From: Gluconacetobacter entanii
GTDB lineage: Bacteria; Pseudomonadota; Alphaproteobacteria; Acetobacterales; Acetobacteraceae
Length of the DNA: 38,147 nucleotides
Reading direction: 5' to 3'
NCBI RefSeq assembly: GCF_003206495.1
Contig: NZ_NKUF01000027.1
Location: 1-38,147 of the forward strand
Position 1 is the first letter of the stretch. Every line of letters starts with the position of its first letter. The position numbers and the translations under genes are program-made. A model generated the notes under the pieces. The model saw only the letters and a list, made by a program, of their open reading frames with translations, had not been told where the DNA came from and did not search any database. This document shows, piece by piece, positions 1 to 8,565 of this stretch.

Positions 1-44
1 GGCCACATCAACAGGCCTTACAGAAGACCGCACACGATCACACG

Positions 45-560
45 TCAATATGGGTCAGAAAACTCTTGCATAACGGACGGCAACCACAGAAGAAATCCGA
101 GCACTGCCAACCCGACTATCGCGAGAGCAGCCGAGACGATCACGGGCGCCGACCGGGTTGCACCCGCTACGATCAGCGCGGGTGGAATAGCAATTGTCAG
201 CATGAGCGCTAACGTTTTGACGACCCAGCTATGGGCTGAAGCCCATCGGAAAAGTAGCACGCGCGCCCAACCAGTGCGTCCGAAGATATCGGTTGCGCGG
301 TTGAAGTTGGGATCGATCTCGTTGAGCTGGTCGATTAGTGTCGGGCCGCCATCCGGGTCGAGCAGGTCGCGGGAGGAGAAGCCTGCTGCCTTGAGCGCGG
401 CCACGATCGCCCCGGCTGATGTTCCTGCTAAGCCACAGAATACCACGTCACGATCTTCCAATGCGCGCAGTGCTCCGACATGAAGCAGCCCCTTGGCGCC
501 GCCGCCGGCAAGGGCAACGAACACACGCTGAGGTTCGGCGAAGAGAGGGGGCCTAGCCAA
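45..560 (-). CDS. Patatin-like phospholipase, C-terminally truncated
   Basis: The first 60 residues carry the patatin signature: the oxyanion-hole glycine run GGGAKG (about residues 19-24) and the nucleophile elbow GTSAGA (about 46-51, GxSxG type). Two hydrophobic segments follow (about residues 113-133 and 138-158), as in membrane-associated patatin-like proteins. The frame stops at residue 171, before any D-G-A/G motif that would supply the catalytic aspartate, so the product should be inactive unless the frame is restored further left. Only 44 bases lie beyond the stop, so I cannot tell truncation from frameshift. Family members would act as lipid acyl hydrolases. The family is clear; function of this copy is doubtful. 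Confidence 0.7.
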   Translation of the reverse strand: MARPPLFAEPQRVFVALAGGGAKGLLHVGALRALEDRDVVFCGLAGTSAGAIVAALKAAGFSSRDLLDPDGGPTLIDQLNEIDPNFNRATDIFGRTGWARVLLFRWASAHSWVVKTLALMLTIAIPPALIVAGATRSAPVIVSAALAIVGLAVLGFLLWLPSVMQEFSDPY

Positions 561-1162
561 TTATGTTGGTCCTATATCGCAAGGCTTTTCCCGTGTTAAT
601 AAGAGGCACGTGTAATCTGCGACGGTTCAAAATGTCATGTCCTCGACGTCAAAAATCGTGGCAACCTCGCTTGATTGTATCATATCCAGCTACGAATTTG
701 GTTGTGGCACGCGTAGCGATTGAGAATTTGTTGATTCTAATCGATGTCCACATGTAGACCGCCAACAACTTTTCCGCTTTCCTACCATCAAGATGCTGGC
801 CAGAAACGATGCCGATTTTCCAGAACAGGAAAATGACCGCGAACGGTGAAGATGGATTGGTAACAGTCGTTCGGGCTTTGTGCTAATGATAGCTGCTATC
901 ATCGTGGCGCTTTCCGAATGCAGACCGGCAGGAAATCTCCACAATACCGTCATTTTCCGTCGGGAAGAAGGGCGAAGGATAATCTGGTGTGCAAAAGGCA
1001 GCACAGCTTTTCGGGAGGGGGAAAAGGCAGCGAGAGTGCTTCTGCCAGGCGCTCGACCAATGTGTGCAGAAATAAAGGATTTATTCACCGCATATCATGC
1101 GGATATAGCCTTGTGGTTTGCGGTAATTAAGCGCCATATTCTCCGCAAGGAGTGCAGGGAAT
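561..1162. other. Intergenic, no convincing gene
   Basis: About 600 bases between the divergent patatin fragment and the Fic gene. Short open frames exist on both strands, but none has a recognisable motif, a good ribosome-binding site or a neighbour-like composition. The last part should hold the fic promoter; I see no clear -10/-35 pair. Confidence 0.5.
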
Positions 1163-2275
1163 ATGGCGCGATACATTCATCAGCATGCAGACTGGCCCAG
1201 CTTCCAGTGGGACAAGGACACCATTGCCTATGAACTAGGGGCGGTGCGTCATCGGCAGGGACGCTTCCTGGGCCGTATGGAAAGCCTCGGCTTCGATTTC
1301 AGGTCGGAAGCCGTGCTCCAGACCCTGACGGAAGATGTCATCAAGTCGAGCGAGATCGAGGGCGAAACCCTCGATCGTGAGCAGGTGCGCTCTTCCATTG
1401 CCCGGCGACTGGGTATGGATATTGGCGCGCTGGCATCGGTGGATCGGGATGTCGAAGGCGTTGTGGAGATGATGCTGGATGCGACCCGGCATTATGCCGA
1501 TCCGCTGACCGAAGAAAGGCTGTTCGCCTGGCATGCGGCTTTGTTTCCAACCGGGCGAAACGGTATGGCACGCATTCTGGTCGGAGAGTGGCGTGATGAC
1601 AGAACCGGCCCGATGCAGGTCGTGTCAGGCCCTGTCGGACGAGAGAAGGTTCATTATGAGGCGCCGGCAGCCAGCAGGGTGCCCGCAGAGATGCAGGTCT
1701 TCCTCAACTGGTGCAATGCCGGGCAAGCCCTGGATCCTGTGCTGAAGGCAGCCATCGCACATTTGTGGTTTGTTACCATTCATCCGTTTGAGGATGGAAA
1801 CGGGCGCATGGCACGGGCCATCGGTGACCTCATGCTGGCGCGTTCGGAACAGACGGACCAGCGTTTCTACAGCCTGTCGGCCCAGATCCGGCAGGAACGT
1901 AAGGATTATTACGCAATCCTTGAGGCTACCCAGAAGGGGGATATGGACATCACGTCCTGGCTGCACTGGTTTCTGGGAGCGCTGGATCGCGCCTTTGATC
2001 GCGCTGAACTGGTCTTGGGAAAAGTCATCGAGAAGGCCCGGTTCTGGGACAATCTGGCCGGACAGGCGATCAATGACCGGCAACGCCTCATGCTCAACCG
2101 TCTGCTCGATGGGTTTGAGGGTAAGCTGACCTCATCCAAATGGGCGAAGCTGGTGAAAACGTCACCGGATACAGCCCTGCGAGATATCAATGATCTGGTA
2201 TCGCGCGGTATTCTGGTCAGGGAGGCGGCAGGAGGAAGAAGCACCAGCTATGTGCTGGTTGTTCCCGAGACGTAA
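1163..2275 (+). CDS. Fic family AMP-transferase (DUF4172 + Fic)
   Basis: The 370-residue protein has the N-terminal domain usual for this Fic subclass (DUF4172-like, about residues 1-85) and a Fic core. The core contains the full active-site loop HPFEDGNGRMAR (residues 207-218), with the catalytic histidine and phosphate-binding GNGR intact. The N-terminal part carries an inhibitory-helix motif of the form SxxxEG (residues 62-67, SSEIEG), so it matches class II Fic proteins that restrain themselves in cis. The C-terminal 90 residues look like a winged-helix DNA-binding region. The family transfers AMP from ATP to hydroxyl side chains of target proteins; the target here is unknown. AAGGAG at 1147-1152 fixes the ATG start. 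No separate antitoxin gene is adjacent. It converges with the integrase downstream. Confidence 0.88.
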   Translation: MARYIHQHADWPSFQWDKDTIAYELGAVRHRQGRFLGRMESLGFDFRSEAVLQTLTEDVIKSSEIEGETLDREQVRSSIARRLGMDIGALASVDRDVEGVVEMMLDATRHYADPLTEERLFAWHAALFPTGRNGMARILVGEWRDDRTGPMQVVSGPVGREKVHYEAPAASRVPAEMQVFLNWCNAGQALDPVLKAAIAHLWFVTIHPFEDGNGRMARAIGDLMLARSEQTDQRFYSLSAQIRQERKDYYAILEATQKGDMDITSWLHWFLGALDRAFDRAELVLGKVIEKARFWDNLAGQAINDRQRLMLNRLLDGFEGKLTSSKWAKLVKTSPDTALRDINDLVSRGILVREAAGGRSTSYVLVVPET

Positions 2276-2325
2276 AACGCGGGCCGATGCTGACGGACAG
2301 GCTGTTGATTGGGTATGATCGGTAT

Positions 2326-3492
2326 TCAGGCCTGTATCCTTGCATCGGTGAGCGCGGATGAAATGCGCTGGGCGACCTGATCCGTCGAGCGTTTGACATT
2401 TTCCCGCTTCAGATGGGCGTAGCGGGAGGTGGTCTTGATGTCGCTATGGCCCAGCATCCGGCCGATCATTGTCAGGTCCGCTCCCATCTCCAAGGCATCC
2501 GATGCGAAGGAATGACGGAGATCGTGGAGCCTGACGCCATCCAGGCCTGCCGCCTTGCGGATACGACGCCACGGCTTTTGCAGGTCAGTGAGATATTCGC
2601 CAGCCTTGCGTCCGGTGATGACATAGGGATTGTCGGGCAGGCGAGGGGTAGCCTTCAGGACGTCAACAGCCGCCGTGCCCAACTGGACTGTTTTCGCTCC
2701 GGTTTTGCTGTCGGGGAGGCGCAGTTCCGCTTCATTCAGCCAGACATACGCCCACTGAAGTGTCTGGATTTCCCGTAACCGGCAACCCGTGAGGGCAAGC
2801 AGACGGATGGCCCGTGCCGCTTCGGGCATATCTTCGGCGGCCTCGTCGAGGCTGTTGCCCAGGCGACCATACTCTTCTCTGGTGAGGAAACGTTCTCGTC
2901 TTTCTTCCCGGTAGCGTTTGACGCCCCGGCATGGATTCACACCGTCCTGGCGGATACCCCACAGATCGGCAAGGCTGAACATCTTTGACAGAACGCCCAG
3001 CGTGCGGTTGGCCTGATAGGGGATATGGCGGAAGCTGCCGTGGAATTCGACGACCTCAGCCCGTGAAAGGTCGGCCATCCGCCAGCTTCCGAATTTCGGG
3101 ACAATGAACAGTTCCACCGAGCGCCTGTACTCTCCCCGTGTTCTGGGTTTCAGGTGGACATCGACATATTCGTCGAGAAAGCGTCTGGAGAAGCTCGCGA
3201 CAGTCATGGCCTTGCGATCGTCAGACCGTTTGTCCGCCGGATTTTCCCCGGTATGAACCCGTGCGAGGATCCTGATGGCTTCATCACGGGCGAGATCCGC
3301 AGTCCACGGACTGCCATGCTGGCCAATCGTGTAACGCCGCAGCCTCCCGCCAGAGCGGTAGTGAATGACGTAGACCTTGCGGCCCGATGGCCAGACACGG
3401 ATAGCAAAGGCCGGGATGCTGTCATCCCACAGGAAGTAATCTTTTGCTTCGGGCGTCGCCGCCGTGACGGTTTTCTTGTTGAGCCGGGCCAT
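2326..3492 (-). CDS. Tyrosine recombinase / integrase (Int1)
   Basis: A 388-residue P4-type integrase: N-terminal DUF4102-like arm-binding domain (about 1-90), SAM-like core-binding domain (about 95-190) and C-terminal catalytic domain. The catalytic set is complete: R238 in TGCRLRE, H323 and R326 in HDLRHSF, H349 in LGHS and Y358 in SRYAHL. I chose the ATG at 3492 because the protein then begins like Int2 (MVKITKR...), although the frame stays open to 3600. The gene starts 176 bases left of a tRNA(fMet) 3'-end repeat and reads away from it. It is therefore the likely integrase of an element lying to the left ('element A'). It is intact, unlike its relative Int2 at 16.6-17.8 kb, and could act on both copies of the core site. 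Confidence 0.9.
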   Translation of the reverse strand: MARLNKKTVTAATPEAKDYFLWDDSIPAFAIRVWPSGRKVYVIHYRSGGRLRRYTIGQHGSPWTADLARDEAIRILARVHTGENPADKRSDDRKAMTVASFSRRFLDEYVDVHLKPRTRGEYRRSVELFIVPKFGSWRMADLSRAEVVEFHGSFRHIPYQANRTLGVLSKMFSLADLWGIRQDGVNPCRGVKRYREERRERFLTREEYGRLGNSLDEAAEDMPEAARAIRLLALTGCRLREIQTLQWAYVWLNEAELRLPDSKTGAKTVQLGTAAVDVLKATPRLPDNPYVITGRKAGEYLTDLQKPWRRIRKAAGLDGVRLHDLRHSFASDALEMGADLTMIGRMLGHSDIKTTSRYAHLKRENVKRSTDQVAQRISSALTDARIQA

Positions 3493-3508
3493 TCTCGCCT
3501 CCACCGCA

Positions 3509-3526
3509 GGAAACACATAGGAAACA
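3509..3526. repeat. Candidate Int1 arm-type sites (GGAAACA x2)
   Basis: GGAAACA occurs at 3509-3515 and again at 3520-3526, exactly 11 bases apart, just upstream of int1 and between it and the tRNA-derived core site. The same layout with GGAATCA is found upstream of int2 and at the left end of element B. One helical turn of spacing suits arm-type binding sites of a P4-like integrase. This is inference from pattern. Confidence 0.45.
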
Positions 3527-3667
3527 GATGAGAGCGCAACCGAGCGTAGTCGGTGAAGGAATGACGTATCCCGACTGGGACATTTTTCAAGGAAAAACAA
3601 AGGGTTTTCGTGGTCTGGCGCTATTCTGTCGGCACGGGCGCTGGCCAGCGTTGGCTAAAAAATCTTT

Positions 3668-3713
3668 CTCATAACCTGAAGGCCGCAGGTTCAAATCCTG
3701 CCCCCGCAACCAT
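3668..3713 (+). repeat. att core: 3' part of initiator tRNA(fMet), copy 1
   Basis: These 46 bases match the 3' section of an alphaproteobacterial initiator tRNA: anticodon loop with CAT, 3' anticodon stem, variable loop, T-arm (GCAGG stem around TTCAAAT), acceptor strand CCCCGCA, A and CCA. No D-arm or 5' acceptor strand precedes it, so it is an attachment-site remnant and not a gene. The same 46 bases recur at 17929-17974 with one C/T difference. The intact tRNA gene should lie left of the window. Confidence 0.88.
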
Positions 3714-3782
3714 GAATTCTATTTAATATCAAGTGGTTATCCCGCTCTTCGAGCAGGCTTTCTGCGTTCTATGATGCCAACT

Positions 3783-3810
3783 GGAATCATATAGGAATCA
3801 GCAGGAAACG
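3783..3810. repeat. Candidate Int2 arm-type sites, left end of element B
   Basis: GGAATCA stands at 3783-3789 and 3794-3800 (11 bases apart), followed by GGAAACG at 3804-3810. The surrounding 35 bases closely resemble those upstream of int2 at 17778-17812, in the same orientation. This pairing of the two ends supports reading 3.7-17.9 kb as one element with Int2 as its recombinase. Confidence 0.45.
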
Positions 3811-3947
3811 AAATATCCCGTAGCAACCCTGCGTAAGAGGCGCGTCAGTAGAGCAGCGGGAAGGGCGAGAATCGGCCTAGGCCTCCCAATGCGCGGTCGA
3901 CCCGCGAACCTTCTCCTTGCCTTCCAGGCCCTCCTCACGTAGCTACC

Positions 3948-3968
3948 AAATAAGAATGGTTCTTAAAT
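3948..3968. promoter_or_regulatory. Fur-box-like operator upstream of the FecI gene
   Basis: TAAGAATGGTTCTTA (3951-3965) is a perfect 6-bp inverted repeat around TGG. It fits the common Fur-box form AATGAGAATGATTCTCATT over most positions. It lies about 40 bases before the sigma-factor start, where Fur with ferrous iron would block transcription. Iron-repressed expression of the downstream cassette is inferred from this. Confidence 0.65.
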
Positions 3969-4002
3969 GTGGTGAAGCGGATTCGTATGACCGCGTGATG
4001 AA

Positions 4003-4539
4003 GTGGACAGCGCACCTTTGGACAGCGAGAAGGACAATCTGAGTCTGTTCGTGCAGAACCGCAAGCGGCTGGTCGATTACGCGACCGCTGTGACGGGGAC
4101 TACGACGCAAAGCGAGGATATCGTTCAGGAGGCATGGGTTCGTTTTTCGACAGTCTCCCAGGCTGATCCGAATTTCGTTCGTGAACCGCTCCGCTACCTC
4201 TTCCGCATTGTTAGAAATATTGCTCTCGACGGCAGACGGGCACAGATCAGCCGTAGTCGTTATGTGATCTCGTGGAACGGAAGCGAGACAACCCATCTTC
4301 AACCAGATGAGCGGGCTGTTCCCGAAGTCGAGATTCAGCATCGTCAGCAACTGGCTATTGTGCGCGATGCTCTTGCAGAACTCCCGGAACGCACAAGAAT
4401 GGCTGTGGAATTGCACCGCCTTGAGGGATTGAAGACAAGAGAGGTTGCCGCGCGGCTGGGAATCTCGGTAACGCGTGCGCATAATCTGATTGCCGAAGGC
4501 GTGGCACATTGCCGGAGATGTCTGAAGTCGTTCCCGTAA
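4003..4539 (+). CDS. FecI-like ECF sigma factor
   Basis: A 178-residue sigma-70 family protein with only regions 2 (about residues 14-80, including the DIVQEAWVR core-binding stretch) and 4 (about 120-175, helix-turn-helix TREVAARLGIS). This is the standard ECF layout. Such factors direct RNA polymerase to the promoter of a TonB-dependent receptor when a siderophore signal arrives. It starts at GTG (4003); the frame is closed by TGA at 3988 and offers no ATG, and the ribosome-binding site is weak. A FecR-like regulator and a receptor with a signalling domain follow on the same strand, completing a cell-surface signalling set. A Fur-like operator lies just upstream. Confidence 0.85.
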   Translation: MDSAPLDSEKDNLSLFVQNRKRLVDYATAVTGTTTQSEDIVQEAWVRFSTVSQADPNFVREPLRYLFRIVRNIALDGRRAQISRSRYVISWNGSETTHLQPDERAVPEVEIQHRQQLAIVRDALAELPERTRMAVELHRLEGLKTREVAARLGISVTRAHNLIAEGVAHCRRCLKSFP

Positions 4540-4644
4540 ATCATTATAAAAAAATCTGCGCTGTTTCGTTTATGAAGTAGGGATTGATCTCGTCCATGTT
4601 CGGGCATGCGGCGACCAACATGATGCTTGAGTATCGGGAGAGGA

Positions 4645-5649
4645 ATGACTGCAGGGACAGAGAGCGAAGACGAACGGGCGACAAGGGAGGCAACGGACTG
4701 GCTTATCTTTTTGGAAGATGAGCCTGACGATCCTGATCTGCGCGCCCGTTTCGCTGACTGGCTTTCGGCTCACCCAGCCAACAGAAAAGCATGGGCCGAG
4801 ACGGCGCAGGCATATGACCTGATTGGTCCCGCAGCAGTGCATGAAGGTGCTGCTGTCCGTGTATTTGAAGTGCGAGACCTGGCGGATGAGGTGGCTCCTC
4901 GCCCATCGAAGCGCATCCTGTCGAGGCGAATGGTTCCTGTCGCCGGGGCAGGAATGGCACTGGCGGCCTGTCTCGCTCTGCTGATAGCTCCGAAAGCTCT
5001 TCTCTGGTGGCAGGCTGATTATATAACGGGCACGGCTCAGCAGCAGTCGATCCGGCTTGCTGATGGTACGGACGTCGAGCTTGCCCCTCAGAGTGCCATT
5101 GCTGTGGATTATAAAGGGTCCCAACGCAATATTCGTCTTTTGAAAGGCCGTGCCTTTTTTGAAGTTACGCATGATGCAGCGCGCCCGTTTGCAGTCGATG
5201 CTCATAGCGTCCGCACAACGGATATCGGCACCGCGTTTGAAGTCGCTTTTGAGGCGGATAGTACGGATGTTGCGGTCGTGCAGGGAGCCGTACAGGTAGA
5301 CGCCTCTCCTTCTTTTCGGATTTCAGAACATTTGCAGGCAGGACAGGCGATCCGCGTGGGATGGACGGGCAGTTTCCACCGCGCGAATGCTGACGGGAAC
5401 GAGATCGCCGCTTGGCGACATGGACAGTTGATCGCCAGCGATCAGCCGGTGTCTGATGTGGTGGAAAAGCTTCGCCCCTACTTCAAAGGGATGATCGTGC
5501 TGGGTAGTTCAGACTTTGCTGCACGGCGAGTTACAGGAGTTTATGACCTGAATAACCCACTGGGAGCGCTCCATGCCTTGGTGCAGGCCCATGAGGGTGT
5601 AGTCGTAAGGCGTGTGACGCCCTGGCTCGTGATAATCTCCGACTTCTAA
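4645..5649 (+). CDS. FecR-like anti-sigma factor / signal transducer
   Basis: Inner-membrane regulator of the FecI-like sigma factor. The N-terminal cytoplasmic part is a DUF4880-type sigma-binding region (REATDWLIFLED ... ADWLSAHPANRKAWAE). A single hydrophobic segment follows about 100-120 residues in, then the periplasmic FecR domain (RLADGTDVELAPQSAI ... LKGRAFFEVTHD ... GTAFEVAF) and a C-terminal STN-like part that would meet the receptor's signalling domain. I prefer the ATG at 4645, preceded by GGGAG at 4636-4640. A TTG at 4627 would add six residues. The gap of about 105 bases after the sigma gene is larger than usual for this pair, but order and strand are canonical. Confidence 0.85.
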   Translation: MTAGTESEDERATREATDWLIFLEDEPDDPDLRARFADWLSAHPANRKAWAETAQAYDLIGPAAVHEGAAVRVFEVRDLADEVAPRPSKRILSRRMVPVAGAGMALAACLALLIAPKALLWWQADYITGTAQQQSIRLADGTDVELAPQSAIAVDYKGSQRNIRLLKGRAFFEVTHDAARPFAVDAHSVRTTDIGTAFEVAFEADSTDVAVVQGAVQVDASPSFRISEHLQAGQAIRVGWTGSFHRANADGNEIAAWRHGQLIASDQPVSDVVEKLRPYFKGMIVLGSSDFAARRVTGVYDLNNPLGALHALVQAHEGVVVRRVTPWLVIISDF

Positions 5650-5677
5650 TTTTTTCGTATTCGATCATAAAAAAGAG

Positions 5678-5702
5678 GGAAAAAATTTTCTCGGCACCCG
5701 TC
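5678..5702 (+). promoter_or_regulatory. Possible ECF promoter for the TonB receptor
   Basis: GGAAAA (5678-5683) and CGTC (5699-5702) are separated by 15 bases. They resemble the -35 GGAA.. and -10 CGTC elements of FecI-type promoters, in the gap between fecR and the receptor gene. A small inverted repeat (ACTGC-AAT-GCAGT, 5721-5733) lies in the would-be leader. Pattern match only. Confidence 0.4.
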
Positions 5703-5781
5703 GCTCAAGTAGGGGATGAAACTGCAATGCAGTCGCATTAACGGCGTCTCCCCTGCTAAGTAGAGCACAGTAAGGGAAACA

Positions 5782-8349
5782 ATGCCGTTGCGACGGAACG
5801 TGAGTGTCGGTGCTGACCGAAAAATTATAGCTGCAATTCTGATGACAAGCTCGGTACTGGCTTCCGTTGCCGGAACATCAGGTGCTTTTGCTCAAACGGT
5901 AGTTTCATCTACGATGACTGCCGACCAGTCAAAAAGTTTTTCCGTTCCTGCGGGGCCCCTCGCAAGGGCGTTGACGTCTTTTGGGGCACAGTCTGGAAAG
6001 CAGGTTTCGGTAGAGACGTCCGTTATTCAGGGATTATCCTCTCCCGGTGTGGCTGGGCATATGAGTGCGCAGCAGGCGCTGGCACAGTTACTTGGGGGGA
6101 CGGGGCTTACCTATCGTCTCTCGGGGAATGTTGTGACGCTTGTGAAAGCGTCTACTAATATTACACTTGGTCCGGTCCGTGTCGGTGGAACGCTCAATCG
6201 TGAAAGTGCAACTGGTCCTGGTGTCGGGTATGTTGCACACTACACCACGTCTGGGTCAAAAACCGATACTCCTATTATAGAAATACCAAATTCAATTTAT
6301 GTTATCACAAAACAACAACTTCAAGATCAGCAGCCACAAAATATTATGGAAGCGTTGCGATATACACCGGGCGTGTATGCTGACCAGTATGGTACGGGTG
6401 ACAATGGATCAATGGCCATCAATGGAAGTGGTGCAGGCACTAATGCTTCCATTATCATGCGCGGATTCAATGCAAGTCAATTTGTCGATGGACTGAATAC
6501 TAGGAGCTATACGGCCGGAGAAACAGCGTTTGTTGAGCGCGTCGAAGCGGTCAACGGACCTGCATCGGTTTTGTATGGCCAGGTCGGAGCCGGCGGTTTA
6601 ATTGCGACTAGCCTCAAAAAGCCCACTGATACTCCAATACATAATGTTTCAGTTGGCTTTGGAAACTGGGGAAGATATCAGGCAACCGTCGATATAGGCG
6701 ATAATATTACTAAATCTGGTAATCTACAATATCGGGTTGCAGCCATTGGGGTCACACAAGGCACTCAAACGGATTATATAAATTATAAACGTGTCGGGGT
6801 ATTGCCTTCGATTAAATGGAAAATTGACGAGAAGACTAATCTGACGTTAATCGGTAGTTATCTTTATACGCCTAACGATGGGCTAAATTGGGTTGGATAC
6901 CCGCTTAATGGAACACTCATTCGCAATAATGGTCGTTATATACCTCGTAGCCGTTTTTTAGGCGATCCGAATGTTAATGAATCTAGTGCAGCAGCGGCTG
7001 AGTTTGAATATCAGTTTGACCATGCTTTCAATAAATACTTATCATTTCAGCAGGTGTTTAGATACTCAGATTCTGATCATAGCATGAATCAGTTTTACGA
7101 AAATACTGCAGGCAGCAAAGGAGATATTTTTAATCGCTATGCATGGCAATCAGCGGTTGAGAATAACAACATTGGTCTTGATAGTCGATTTTTGGCACAT
7201 ATCCCCTCAGGACCTGTAAAACAAACAATTGTGGTAGGTATGGATTTTAGAAAAGTCGACGTGTCCCAGAATCTTGCATATGATTCTCGTAGTTTTCCAA
7301 TAAATATTTGGGATCCAGTATATGGGCGGGAAATTCCCAATTATTCTCTTAGCGGGCCTGATGCAATTAATATTAATGACAATAATTCTTCTTACTTTCA
7401 AAAGGGTATATATTTTCAGGATCAGATAAAATTTGACTCTTTGTCAATCATACTTGGAGGGCGCCAAGATTGGGCGTCAGGCACGACGAGCACTTATACA
7501 GGGAAAGGAAATGGTAATGGAACTTATACCCTCGTTTCTTACAAACGAACAAAAGGTTACACTGCGTCTAAATTTACGTGGAGAGCAGGCCTAACTTACA
7601 ATTTTAAATTTGGGTTAACGCCATATTTTAGCTATGCAACTTCATTCTTACCCCAAGAAGGTGAGTATGACTATACTGGAAAGCCAATATCTCCGTTACA
7701 AGGTAGCCAATTTGAAGCAGGTCTTAAATATTATGTTCCGAATACCGATGTATTGTTAACAGCAGCGGCCTATCATATTAAAGAGAGTCACTACATAACT
7801 GACGACTCTGCTCACCCTGGTTATGATATAGATGCTGGAACAGTCGTATCAAAAGGCGTTGAACTTTCAGCTCAGGCGAATATTACGCATGACTTGCACC
7901 TAATCGCGTCTTATTCATATACCGACGCGCGAGTAACAAAGAGTGGTACGTCGGAAACTGCCTATGACGTTAATGGTAACGCAATCGGGACAGTGCCTGA
8001 AAAAGGAAAATACATTCGTTCTGTTCCGAGGAACATGGTCAACATGTTTTTTGATTATACTATTTCAAAAACGGCATTACGGGGACTCGGCATAAACTTC
8101 GGAGTGCGTTATAATGGATTCACTTATTCAAGTGATGCTAATTCCATCAAAGTTCCTGCCTATAATTTATTTGATATTGGTGCCCATTATGACTTTGCAA
8201 ATATCTCTCCTTCATTAAAAGGTCTGAAAGCTCAACTTGCGCTCTCTAACTTGACGGATAAGCGATATATCACTTCGTGTTATGGGAAGGCCAGTTGCTC
8301 ATATGGACAAGGTCGGCGAGTGTACGGAAATCTGTCCTATAGTTGGTGA
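5782..8349 (+). CDS. TonB-dependent siderophore receptor with STN signalling domain
   Basis: An 855-residue outer-membrane receptor that would import a ferric siderophore using TonB energy. A signal peptide of about 37 residues ends in AFA-Q. A secretin/TonB N-terminal (STN) domain follows at about 50-125 (SVPAGPLARALTSFGAQSG ... MSAQQALAQLL), the part that touches FecR. The plug domain is at about 160-275 and includes TPGVYADQYG and VNGPASVLYGQVGAGG. A 22-strand-type barrel ends in the terminal aromatic residue (SYSW). TAAGGGA just before the ATG serves as ribosome-binding site. From about 6.2 kb onward the gene is visibly more AT-rich than its STN part and the upstream regulators, which suggests a mosaic or separately acquired barrel. 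The substrate cannot be named. Confidence 0.92.
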   Translation: MPLRRNVSVGADRKIIAAILMTSSVLASVAGTSGAFAQTVVSSTMTADQSKSFSVPAGPLARALTSFGAQSGKQVSVETSVIQGLSSPGVAGHMSAQQALAQLLGGTGLTYRLSGNVVTLVKASTNITLGPVRVGGTLNRESATGPGVGYVAHYTTSGSKTDTPIIEIPNSIYVITKQQLQDQQPQNIMEALRYTPGVYADQYGTGDNGSMAINGSGAGTNASIIMRGFNASQFVDGLNTRSYTAGETAFVERVEAVNGPASVLYGQVGAGGLIATSLKKPTDTPIHNVSVGFGNWGRYQATVDIGDNITKSGNLQYRVAAIGVTQGTQTDYINYKRVGVLPSIKWKIDEKTNLTLIGSYLYTPNDGLNWVGYPLNGTLIRNNGRYIPRSRFLGDPNVNESSAAAAEFEYQFDHAFNKYLSFQQVFRYSDSDHSMNQFYENTAGSKGDIFNRYAWQSAVENNNIGLDSRFLAHIPSGPVKQTIVVGMDFRKVDVSQNLAYDSRSFPINIWDPVYGREIPNYSLSGPDAININDNNSSYFQKGIYFQDQIKFDSLSIILGGRQDWASGTTSTYTGKGNGNGTYTLVSYKRTKGYTASKFTWRAGLTYNFKFGLTPYFSYATSFLPQEGEYDYTGKPISPLQGSQFEAGLKYYVPNTDVLLTAAAYHIKESHYITDDSAHPGYDIDAGTVVSKGVELSAQANITHDLHLIASYSYTDARVTKSGTSETAYDVNGNAIGTVPEKGKYIRSVPRNMVNMFFDYTISKTALRGLGINFGVRYNGFTYSSDANSIKVPAYNLFDIGAHYDFANISPSLKGLKAQLALSNLTDKRYITSCYGKASCSYGQGRRVYGNLSYSW

Positions 8350-8565
8350 AATTTTATCGCCTTGATATCAAAGTCGGTGGCGGTCTCGCGGCAAATACCG
8401 TGAGGCGACCTATGTCAAATTCGTCGGGTGGCGCTGTGCAACATGCGTGGGGCCTGGCCGCAAGTGTGAGAACCCAATGTAATCAAAAACGTGGGCTACC
8501 TGACAAGTGCGGCGTGTCTTGTCGCGCCGGGTCGGTAGCTCCCCAGCCGATAAGGGACGTCTCCC

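Noticed and set aside
880-1233. Open frame of 117 codons on the plus strand
   Set aside because: No motif, no ribosome-binding site, and it overlaps the well-supported fic start.
3660-3713. Possible tRNA-Met gene
   Set aside because: Only the part from the anticodon loop to CCA is present; no D-arm or 5' acceptor strand precedes it. The same holds at 17929-17974.
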